A stretch of DNA of 5,236 nt, from NCBI GenBank assembly GCA_964422555.1, contig CAYRBR010000097.1, positions 1 through 5,236 on the forward strand, read 5' to 3'. The stretch's first letter is position 1, and each line of letters starts with the position of its first letter. Source of the DNA: JAGLCW01 sp964422555. GTDB lineage: Bacteria; Caldisericota; Caldisericia; UBA6126. The notes beneath the pieces are model-generated. The model did not search any database. It was not told the DNA's origin and worked only from the letters and a program-made list of their open reading frames with translations. The position numbers and the translations under genes are program-made. This document shows positions 1-5,236 of this stretch, one piece after another.

Positions 1-89
1 GAAGATGTACGCAGTCCTGCCCTGTAGGTATTAATATGGTATCCATTATTTCTGATATTAAGGAGGTTGTTGACAATGGACAAGACTAA
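1..89 (+). CDS. C-terminal fragment of a 4Fe-4S protein, HdrC-like (5' end outside window)
   Basis: The frame beginning at base 3 is open from the left edge to a TAA at 87-89 and encodes 28 residues starting RCTQSCPVGINMV. The Cys-x3-Cys-Pro-Val-Gly-Ile pattern is the end of a ferredoxin-type 4Fe-4S motif (CxxCxxCxxxCP). A short hydrophobic helix ending in a charged tail follows it, as at the C-terminus of heterodisulfide reductase subunit C and related quinone-linked Fe-S proteins. Only the last two cysteines of the final cluster are visible, so the assignment rests on this motif and on the neighbour, since HdrC-like proteins often sit beside FAD/NAD(P)-binding hydrogenase-gamma-type proteins. 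Its inferred role is cytoplasmic electron relay between a flavoprotein and its partner. The next gene starts 14 bases before this one stops, which suggests translational coupling. It could instead be another dicluster ferredoxin-like subunit. Confidence 0.6.
   Translation, partial: RCTQSCPVGINMVSIISDIKEVVDNGQD
60..66 (+). promoter_or_regulatory. Ribosome binding site deciding the start at 76
   Basis: AAGGAGG, a perfect Shine-Dalgarno sequence, lies inside the end of the upstream gene. It is 9 bases before the ATG at 76 but directly abuts the in-frame TTG at 67, so the ATG is the workable start. Confidence 0.85.
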
Positions 90-963
90 AAAACCATCAT
101 CCAAAAACCAGAATCCATATATTCCGTTCATGAGTGAAATTCTTGAGATAAAACAAGAAACTTCTTCCGTGAAGAGTTTTTTGCTGCAAATACCAAAAGA
201 AGCAAGCGGAATGGTGTGCAATCCTGGACAGTTTTTTCAACTTTCCTTACCTGGTGTTGGCGAAATACCAGTTGGAATATCAAACTTTGATGCAAAGAAA
301 AACACTCTTTTGTTTTGTATAGCAAAGCTAGGAGTTGTAACCTCCAAATTACATTCTCTAGAAGTAGGAGACCAGGTAGGCATAAGAGGTCCTTATGGAA
401 ATGGTTTCCCAATGCAGGACTGGAAGAAAAAGAATCTAATTCTGGTTGCAGGTGGAATGGGACTAGTTCCCTTAAGAAGTGTCATTGAAGATTATTTCCG
501 TAATCAGAACGAGTACGGTGAATTAGAAGTACTTTACGGTGCAAGAAACTCACAGGAAATCATTTTCAAACAGGAAATGAAAGAATGGAGAATGAAGAAA
601 AAAACTACCTGTAAAATAACAATTGATAAACCCGAAAAAGGATGGGATGGCAATACAGGTTTTGTCTGTAATTTGGTTGACAGTACATACTGCGATTGTA
701 GTGAAGTGTTGTTCCATAGCGTTTCTAATGAAAAAGACAATACCGTCATTCTAATTGTTGGACCTCCAGTGATGTTTAATACTGTACTTGATAAACTAAA
801 TGAAATTAACTTTCCTGATGAGTCTGTGTATTTATCTCTTGAAAACCATATGAAATGCGGCATTGGGAAATGTGGGCATTGCAATTGTGGAAGCAAGTAT
901 ATTTGTCAGGACGGACCTGTATTTTCATGGAAAGAATTGAAATCCATGAAACCTGAATTTTAG
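76..963 (+). CDS. FAD/NAD(P)-binding [2Fe-2S] electron-transfer protein (PyrK / hydrogenase-gamma / AsrB-like)
   Basis: This 295-residue protein belongs to the ferredoxin-NAD(P)+ reductase superfamily branch that includes PyrK, sulfhydrogenase gamma subunit and anaerobic sulfite reductase B. Such proteins move electrons between NAD(P)H, FAD and an iron-sulfur partner in the cytoplasm. The FAD-binding barrel spans roughly residues 15-112, with PGQFFQLSLPG at 50-60 and PVGIS at 65-69 in the place of the usual RxYS-type flavin motif. The nucleotide-binding domain spans about 118-245, with VAGGMGLVPLRS at 124-135 and VGPPVM at 228-233. The C-terminal [2Fe-2S] site is Cys261, Cys266, Cys269 and Cys277 (C-x4-C-x2-C-x7-C) followed by DGPVF, typical of the family. 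An extra Cys271 is present. There is no signal peptide. The ATG at 76 is preferred over the TTG at 67 because of the Shine-Dalgarno spacing. Its place between an HdrC-like gene and a cytochrome b suggests it feeds or drains a membrane quinone complex. The superfamily is firm; the electron donor is not known. Confidence 0.92.
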   Translation: MDKTKKPSSKNQNPYIPFMSEILEIKQETSSVKSFLLQIPKEASGMVCNPGQFFQLSLPGVGEIPVGISNFDAKKNTLLFCIAKLGVVTSKLHSLEVGDQVGIRGPYGNGFPMQDWKKKNLILVAGGMGLVPLRSVIEDYFRNQNEYGELEVLYGARNSQEIIFKQEMKEWRMKKKTTCKITIDKPEKGWDGNTGFVCNLVDSTYCDCSEVLFHSVSNEKDNTVILIVGPPVMFNTVLDKLNEINFPDESVYLSLENHMKCGIGKCGHCNCGSKYICQDGPVFSWKELKSMKPEF

Positions 964-969
964 GAGGAG
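962..969 (+). promoter_or_regulatory. Ribosome binding site of the cytochrome b gene
   Basis: AGGAGGAG overlaps the TAG stop of the preceding gene and lies just upstream of the ATG at 972. A termination/re-initiation layout like this supports co-translation of the flavoprotein and the cytochrome b. Confidence 0.8.
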
Positions 970-971
970 AT

Positions 972-2123
972 ATGTCTGTACACGAAAACAAACTCCAACG
1001 ATTTGTCTATTGGTTCAAAGACCGTTTTCGCAATATGGATTTATTTGACGAATCACTTCAGCCAAAACATCCTAAAAATCCTTCATACTGGATTGGTGGA
1101 ATGCTTTATCTTGGATTATTGATTCAAATTCTCCTGGGTTCTATTTTGGCAATTTACTATGTTCCTTCTTTCGAATTAGCATATAGAAGTGTTGAGTCAA
1201 TTATGGAGCTTCAACTGTGGGGTATTCCTATTGGTCCATGGTTACGAGGTTTTCATAGATACTTAGCCGATACGATTATTATTTTAGCCATGCTACGTGT
1301 TTTCCGTCTCTTCTTTGCCGGGGATCACAAAAAACCCTATGAATTTACTTGGTTCTGGGCAGTTATATTTGTTGTCATAACAACTGTTTTCGGATTTAGT
1401 GGGTATATTTTACCGTTGGATCAACGTGCCTATTGGGCAACCACAATTGGTACCACTATGCCTACATTTGTAGATGAATTACCGTTGTTAGGTAACTTGC
1501 AGCTTGGTGCCTTCCTGCAGTTTATTGCCAGGGGTTCGGTTGTTATCTGTACTAATACAATCACCCGGTTCTACGCATTACACTATGTGTTGCCAATCGG
1601 TATTGTTGTATTAGTAGAAGCATACTATTATTTCATGAAGAAAAAGAGAATCAATCTTCCCGCTCTGGGAGTTATTGTTCTGTTTGTTATAGTTATTGCC
1701 TGGCAGTTGCTGGAACCAGCCCATTCTCAGTTGCCGGCTGATCCATCTTCTCCACCGGAGCATATTTTACCCGACTGGTATTTCCTTTTTGTTTATTACT
1801 TCTTGAAAGTGTTTGACTTCCTATGGGGTATCTTGTTCAATGTCTTCTTCCTGATATTTGTAATCTTGATGCCGTATATCGAAAGAAACCACTTCAAGAG
1901 TCCGAAGAAACGACCTTTGTGGAATTCTCTTCTTGTACTCGGGTACGCTCTGTTTATTATCCTCTCGTGGAGAGCTGCATTGTATTCTGATTCAGCCATA
2001 TTAAGAGCGGATATTCCCTGGATCTTGGGATCGTATATAGTGTTTATTTTATTCTTCGGATGGTGGCAAAAGAAAGTAGATAAAAATGAAAAACGTAAAG
2101 GCGAATTGGTTCACAGAAAATAG
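972..2123 (+). CDS. bc-type cytochrome b with both heme-bH ligands substituted
   Basis: This 383-residue integral membrane protein has the whole cytochrome b fold (b6-like and subunit-IV-like halves in one chain) with about eight membrane helices: near 40-63, 97-116, 128-149, 198-222, 231-249, 280-302, 316-333 and 347-365. Family signatures are the helix A glycines and IYYVPS (61-66), FHRYLAD (94-100), GYILPLDQ (144-151, usually LPWxQ), TRFYALH (198-204) and the Qo quinol-site motif PDWYF (267-271). PDWY rather than PEWY is associated with low-potential menaquinone enzymes. H95 and H204 match the ligands of heme bL. The partner positions for heme bH are Arg109 (H95+14) and Tyr218/Tyr219 (H204+14/15), so heme bH is probably absent. 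The residue aligned with the b6 cysteine that binds heme ci is Trp40. No frameshift or stop occurs and the flanking motifs are intact, so it is not an obvious pseudogene. No Rieske or cytochrome c gene is visible. Inferred role: single-heme quinone-reactive subunit of a complex with the neighbouring proteins. Confidence 0.93.
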   Translation: MSVHENKLQRFVYWFKDRFRNMDLFDESLQPKHPKNPSYWIGGMLYLGLLIQILLGSILAIYYVPSFELAYRSVESIMELQLWGIPIGPWLRGFHRYLADTIIILAMLRVFRLFFAGDHKKPYEFTWFWAVIFVVITTVFGFSGYILPLDQRAYWATTIGTTMPTFVDELPLLGNLQLGAFLQFIARGSVVICTNTITRFYALHYVLPIGIVVLVEAYYYFMKKKRINLPALGVIVLFVIVIAWQLLEPAHSQLPADPSSPPEHILPDWYFLFVYYFLKVFDFLWGILFNVFFLIFVILMPYIERNHFKSPKKRPLWNSLLVLGYALFIILSWRAALYSDSAILRADIPWILGSYIVFILFFGWWQKKVDKNEKRKGELVHRK

Positions 2124-2382
2124 TAACTGGATTTTTTGGTTAGCTCTTATTCCAGCTGTAGTATTAGGAAATATGTGTTTTGTACATATCAAATCGTTAC
2201 TATCGTTTGGTTTCAGAGCGTCCTATTTTTGGATTACGATGGGGCTAATTTGCTTGTTTATCGTTAACCTGCTGTTTCTAGTTTTCATAATGTATATGAA
2301 TGACGATATTGACGGAAATATAAAGAAGCGTATTTCCTGGTTTGATTTATGGATTCAGAAATGGCACTTAAAGGAGCAATAA
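2086..2382 (+). CDS. Small membrane protein, two predicted helices, unknown function
   Basis: This 98-residue protein is not recognised. Two hydrophobic stretches, about residues 15-36 (rich in Trp, Leu, Ala, Val) and 47-71 (Phe, Leu, Ile), are separated by a short loop containing K36 and R44. The C-terminal tail begins acidic (NDDID), continues with KKR at 80-82, and ends in an amphipathic Trp-rich stretch (SWFDLWIQKW, 84-93) that could lie on the membrane surface. The ATG at 2086 is inside the cytochrome b gene, 38 bases before its stop. It has only a poor Shine-Dalgarno (AGAAAG), and an in-frame TAG at 2077-2079 excludes a longer start, so expression probably depends on translation of cytochrome b. 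Position suggests an accessory subunit of the cytochrome b complex, comparable in layout to the small subunits of bc/b6f complexes; no sequence similarity to those was seen. Confidence 0.75.
   Translation: MKNVKANWFTENSNWIFWLALIPAVVLGNMCFVHIKSLLSFGFRASYFWITMGLICLFIVNLLFLVFIMYMNDDIDGNIKKRISWFDLWIQKWHLKEQ
2370..2376 (+). promoter_or_regulatory. Ribosome binding site of the second small membrane protein
   Basis: AAAGGAG ends 7 bases before the ATG at 2384 and lies within the last codons of the preceding gene, whose stop ends one base before that ATG. Confidence 0.75.
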
Positions 2383-2383
2383 A

Positions 2384-2590
2384 ATGAAAAAACAAGAAAC
2401 TTTTTTGACAGTCATTTCCTATTTCTTTCTTCTCGTGGTTCTTGTGCTTTTGGGTTTTTGCTATCAGCTACACATGATGGGAAATCAGGAAACATTTGTC
2501 ATTTTAATATCCATTGTCTTCATTTGTTTCGGCATTGTTCTTACTGCTGAAACTAAGTTGAAATGGCTGGAGGCAAGCGAAAAGGAATAA
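2384..2590 (+). CDS. Very small membrane protein, two predicted helices, unknown function
   Basis: This 68-residue protein is not recognised. It has a short basic N-terminus (MKK), a hydrophobic segment at about 7-27, a polar turn around residues 28-36 containing H30, a second hydrophobic segment at about 36-54, and a charged, mostly helical C-terminus (ETKLKWLEASEKE). By the positive-inside rule both ends would be cytoplasmic, making a hairpin. The gene lies one base after the previous small gene and one base before the next, each with its own good Shine-Dalgarno, which supports a real translated gene. By context it is a candidate accessory subunit or assembly factor of the cytochrome b complex. 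Confidence 0.72.
   Translation: MKKQETFLTVISYFFLLVVLVLLGFCYQLHMMGNQETFVILISIVFICFGIVLTAETKLKWLEASEKE
2581..2586 (+). promoter_or_regulatory. Ribosome binding site of the beta-propeller gene
   Basis: AAAGGA lies 5 bases before the ATG at 2592, inside the last codons of the preceding gene. It supports the start at 2592 and continuation of the operon into the large exported-protein gene. Confidence 0.72.
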
Positions 2591-2591
2591 C

Positions 2592-5236
2592 ATGAAACGC
2601 TTTCGAAGGATCTGTTGCTTTGCATTAACTCTACTTCTTTTGCTGGGTGCATTTCGGGAAAATACCTTGGCAGAAGGGCAAGCACTGCAAATAGATCCTT
2701 CGACATTGTCTTTTTCCCTGCATTCTTCTTCCTCTGACAGAAAAGCAGTTGTTTTTACCAATCCAACTGCACAACCTATTCAGTTCGCATTATTAAAGGA
2801 AAGAAGTTCCAGTCAAGCATCTCAAAATGAAATGGTTTTGGATGATTCTTCTCCAGCTGAAGAGGTAGGTTCCCCCTGGAGAACTCCCCAATACAATTAT
2901 TCTCGAACTGGATATAACGATATCGAATCGGTGCTTCTTCCATTTGAACAGAAGTGGCGATTCCAAGGGTACAAATCTATGCTAACCCCTGTTTTATCGG
3001 GTTCCTTCTTATATATTCCTTCAGAAGATGGGCGTATCTATGTAGTGAACAGTAAAACAGGAGTAAAAGAAAACACTTTTTCAATTGGACAGGCCATTTA
3101 CTCTGTCAATTTGTATCAAAGATACTTAATTGTCTGCACCAATGTTTCAGTAATTCTTTTTGATCGTGTTTCCGAGAGAATCATTTGGACTCAACCTTAT
3201 AAGGTTAAGAGTATATACGGAGTGGCAGCATGGGAAGGGCTTCTGTTTATAGGGACTGATTCGAAACTAATTTGTTTGGACTTAATTACAGGCAAAAATT
3301 ATTGGGTTGTTCAAAATGCATGTTCCATGATATCTTCTGATGATGGATTTGTATCTGTTGCCCTTAATCAGTCAGAGGTAGCCACCTATGATGCACGAGA
3401 TGGGAAAGAGTTATTTAGAAAAACTTTAAATGGAGTACTATCAGGTCCGGTGGTTTTATCGGATAAGCAAGTCTTTTATTGTGCAACAAACCCTGATTCA
3501 CATACTAGTATTCTTTACTGTTCATCCAGAGAGGGTGAATTGTATTGGCAGTATCCCATTAATGAAACTGTTAATACAAGCATTGCTGTAGATGAAAAAA
3601 ATGTGTATCTAACCACAGCCAAAGGCAGCGTAGTTTCTCTTGATCGCTTTCGGGGGAATCTTCGATGGCAAAAGAAGATGAGTTCTACTGTTACCGTTCC
3701 ACCCGTAATTGCTTCATCGTATGTGTTCGTAGGAGATAACGAAGGAACTGTAAAAGCGTTTTTACGGGAGGATGGTTCGGAAGTATGGTCGACTCCATTG
3801 ACTTTTCCTCTAAACAATCCGTTGGTTGTTGCCCAGGGTTTTTTATACCTAACCGACAATGCTGGTAGTTTATATAGCTACTGTAGAGTGGGAGAAAATG
3901 TTATTCCCCCCTATGCTCCCGCCAGATTAAACGGATACCCCGGGAACCAGAATTTTACACTTACCTGGGAGATTGAACAGCCCTCCCCCGACCTGGCAGG
4001 ATATCATATTTATAGAAAGAAACACTTGGAGTTGGATTATACATTACTAGATTCTGTTGGAATCGTTGATTATTACTTCGACAATAACTTAGAAAACGGA
4101 ATTCAGTATAAATATATTGTTCGAGCCTTTGACACCTATGGAAATGAGAGCGGTAGTTCTCGAATGGTTTCTGGTGTACCTTCTGTTTCAATTAATCCAT
4201 TGTGGCTTGATTTTTCTCCATCAGCAGGATCCATTAATCCTGGGGAATCGGAAGTGATCACCATTGAAGTGGATGGCTCGGTGGTTCCTTCTGGTCACTA
4301 TGAAGGCTCCTTATTGGTACTGGTATCGGGCACAAATCAAAAAAACAGGAAACAATATATTTATGTTACATTGGACAATAACTCTTCTAGTGAGGGGACA
4401 ATAAAACCTCCTGTTTTAACGAATATAAAGCAATCTGATTCAAGAGTGAATCTTACCTGGGAAAAATACCCAGGAATATGGAATATCGAAGTATATCGAT
4501 CTACTGTTTCAAAAGATGAAATGCGTTTAATTGCCACCATTTCAGGTACAGAAACTGAGTATATAGATAACCAGGTTAAAAATGGAACACGATATTTTTA
4601 TACACTTAAAGCAATTTCACAAGATGGAAATAAAAGTGCTTATTCCAACGAGGTAAGCACTATACCGTTTCCAGTTGAACTACAGATAAATACGAAGGAG
4701 AATGTAACCACCACAAAACCCGTCTTTTCGGTTTCCGGTAGAGCGGATCCAAAAGCGATTTTGACGGTGAATGATCATAGAATCGAATTAGACGCAAATG
4801 GGAATTTTCATACATCTATAGGAGTTCCTGTTGGAATCAGCACTCTTAGTTTTGTTGCCAAAGCTACTGATAACACAACACAAAAGGTGAGTGTGTCTGT
4901 TAATTGCATGTTGTCTGCCATGCAAATACGATTACAAGTAGACAACCCCCATGTGTATGTTAACGAAGAATTGTGGCCATGGGATTTAGAATCACCTCCT
5001 TTGTTGAAGGACCAACGAACATTTATCCATCTTCGATTTGTGAGTGAAATTGTTGGAGGAGAAGTGAAATGGGATTCACAAGAAAAAAGAATTACAGTTT
5101 TGTATAAACAGAACGAAGTGATATTATGGATAGGTAAGAACGAAATATTAGTTAATGGTGAAAAAGAAGAAATGGATACTGCACCCTTTATTTTTCACGG
5201 AAGAACAATGATTCCATTGCGATTTGTGACGGAACC
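2592..5236 (+). CDS. Large exported multidomain protein: PQQ-like beta-propeller, FN3, Ig-like and copper-amine-oxidase-N domains (3' end outside window)
   Basis: The frame is open from the ATG at 2592 to the right edge (881 complete codons plus 2 bases) with no stop. Residues 1-28 form a signal peptide: MKRFRR, a Leu-rich core, likely cleavage near LAEG; the cysteines at 8-9 do not make a convincing lipobox. In order: a short Ig-like (choice-of-anchor type) strand region, about 32-70; a Ser-rich linker; a PQQ-like eight-repeat beta-propeller, about 95-432, opened by PWRTPQYNYSRTGY as in many PQQ-repeat proteins; FN3, about 441-530; a BACON-like Ig domain, about 531-596; a second FN3, about 604-692; a glucodextranase-B/Ig-like domain, about 696-771; and a copper-amine-oxidase N-terminal ('stalk') domain from about 778, with two LRFV units (814-817 and 876-879). 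There is no CxxCH heme motif and no visible catalytic domain. It is likely a cell-surface scaffold or binding protein. One base separates it from the preceding gene, so it is probably co-transcribed with the redox genes; the functional link is unproven. Confidence 0.88.
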   Translation, partial: MKRFRRICCFALTLLLLLGAFRENTLAEGQALQIDPSTLSFSLHSSSSDRKAVVFTNPTAQPIQFALLKERSSSQASQNEMVLDDSSPAEEVGSPWRTPQYNYSRTGYNDIESVLLPFEQKWRFQGYKSMLTPVLSGSFLYIPSEDGRIYVVNSKTGVKENTFSIGQAIYSVNLYQRYLIVCTNVSVILFDRVSERIIWTQPYKVKSIYGVAAWEGLLFIGTDSKLICLDLITGKNYWVVQNACSMISSDDGFVSVALNQSEVATYDARDGKELFRKTLNGVLSGPVVLSDKQVFYCATNPDSHTSILYCSSREGELYWQYPINETVNTSIAVDEKNVYLTTAKGSVVSLDRFRGNLRWQKKMSSTVTVPPVIASSYVFVGDNEGTVKAFLREDGSEVWSTPLTFPLNNPLVVAQGFLYLTDNAGSLYSYCRVGENVIPPYAPARLNGYPGNQNFTLTWEIEQPSPDLAGYHIYRKKHLELDYTLLDSVGIVDYYFDNNLENGIQYKYIVRAFDTYGNESGSSRMVSGVPSVSINPLWLDFSPSAGSINPGESEVITIEVDGSVVPSGHYEGSLLVLVSGTNQKNRKQYIYVTLDNNSSSEGTIKPPVLTNIKQSDSRVNLTWEKYPGIWNIEVYRSTVSKDEMRLIATISGTETEYIDNQVKNGTRYFYTLKAISQDGNKSAYSNEVSTIPFPVELQINTKENVTTTKPVFSVSGRADPKAILTVNDHRIELDANGNFHTSIGVPVGISTLSFVAKATDNTTQKVSVSVNCMLSAMQIRLQVDNPHVYVNEELWPWDLESPPLLKDQRTFIHLRFVSEIVGGEVKWDSQEKRITVLYKQNEVILWIGKNEILVNGEKEEMDTAPFIFHGRTMIPLRFVTE
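3030..3887 (+). repeat. Eight degenerate PQQ-like / YVTN-type propeller repeats in the protein
   Basis: The translated protein repeats a strand-turn-strand unit of the form G-x-[IVL]-x-x-[LYF]-[DN]-x-x-[ST]-G-[KE]-x-x-[WF] about every 37-44 residues. Units begin near residues 147 (GRIYVVNSKTG), 186 (SVILFDRVSE), 225 (KLICLDLITG), 262 (EVATYDARDG), 306 (SILYCSSREG), 345 (GSVVSLDRFRG), 385 (GTVKAFLREDG) and 425 (GSLYSYCR). Eight units match the eight-bladed PQQ-type propeller. The repeat is visible at protein level, not as conserved DNA. Confidence 0.75.

Noticed and set aside
67..75. TTG at 67 as the start of the FAD/[2Fe-2S] protein, adding three residues
   Set aside because: The AAGGAGG at 60-66 directly abuts this codon with no spacer, whereas the ATG at 76 is 9 bases downstream, a usable distance.
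128..991. Minus-strand reading frames opposite the FAD/[2Fe-2S] gene
   Set aside because: They overlap a gene with clear domain motifs, and their translations have a composition expected from antisense of a real gene.
1296..1298. Arg109 in the cytochrome b as a single-base sequencing error (CAT to CGT)
   Set aside because: A His-to-Tyr change at the paired ligand position in helix D would need a second independent error hitting the same heme; the frame and other motifs are intact. Read-level checking would still settle it.
972..2123. Cytochrome b as a decaying pseudogene
   Set aside because: Full family length, no stops or frameshifts, strong ribosome binding site, and preserved bL ligands and Qo motif indicate a functional gene.
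3515..3859. 114-codon reading frame on the minus strand inside the propeller gene
   Set aside because: It lies wholly within a well-supported gene, has no recognisable domain and no convincing ribosome binding site; it is a shadow frame.
2592..5236. c-type cytochrome or heme-binding CxxCH motifs in the large exported protein
   Set aside because: Reading all visible cysteines (for example residues 8, 9, 182, 228, 244, 297, 310, 431, 772) shows no CxxCH.
1..5236. Promoters, rho-independent terminators, riboswitches, CRISPR or insertion-sequence ends
   Set aside because: Coding sequence fills the window with at most 8 bases between genes, and I saw no GC-rich hairpin with a T run, no regular spaced repeats and no terminal inverted repeats.

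Overview
The window is a compact, single-strand (+) gene cluster of about 39-40% GC by eye. It has no rRNA, tRNA, mobile element or CRISPR, and essentially no intergenic space. Six coding regions run head to tail: (1) the last 28 codons of an iron-sulfur protein resembling the C-terminus of heterodisulfide reductase subunit C (HdrC); (2) an FAD/NAD(P)-binding, [2Fe-2S] electron-transfer protein of the PyrK / hydrogenase-gamma / AsrB type; (3) a full-length cytochrome b of the Rieske/cytochrome b (bc) class; (4) and (5) two small membrane proteins with two predicted membrane segments each; (6) the first 881 codons of a large exported protein made of an eight-repeat PQQ-like beta-propeller, two fibronectin type III domains, two other Ig-like segments and a copper-amine-oxidase-N ('stalk') domain, cut by the window end. 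Genes overlap by 14 and 38 bases or are separated by 1 to 8 bases, so they look like one operon whose promoter lies to the left of the window and whose terminator lies to the right.

The organism looks like an anaerobic, low-GC bacterium. Strong AAGGAGG-type ribosome binding sites, the 'stalk' domain (common in Clostridia and some thermophilic or deep-branching candidate phyla), Hdr-type redox proteins and a PDWY (not PEWY) quinol-site motif in the cytochrome b, which is associated with low-potential menaquinone, all fit. I cannot name the genus or phylum.

The genes appear to describe a membrane-bound redox complex. Cytoplasmic HdrC-like and FAD/[2Fe-2S] proteins would exchange electrons with NAD(P)H or another soluble carrier, and a bc-type cytochrome b plus two tiny membrane subunits would deal with the quinone pool. 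No Rieske protein or c-type cytochrome is visible in the window.

The most striking observation is in the cytochrome b. The two histidines that would hold heme bL (H95, H204) are present, but both positions that would hold heme bH are substituted: Arg109, exactly 14 residues after H95, and Tyr218/Tyr219, 14-15 residues after H204. Loss of both ligands of the same heme, in an otherwise intact open frame, suggests a single-heme cytochrome b that cannot run a conventional Q-cycle. Together with the Hdr/flavin partners and the small membrane subunits, this may be an undescribed type of quinone-linked complex.
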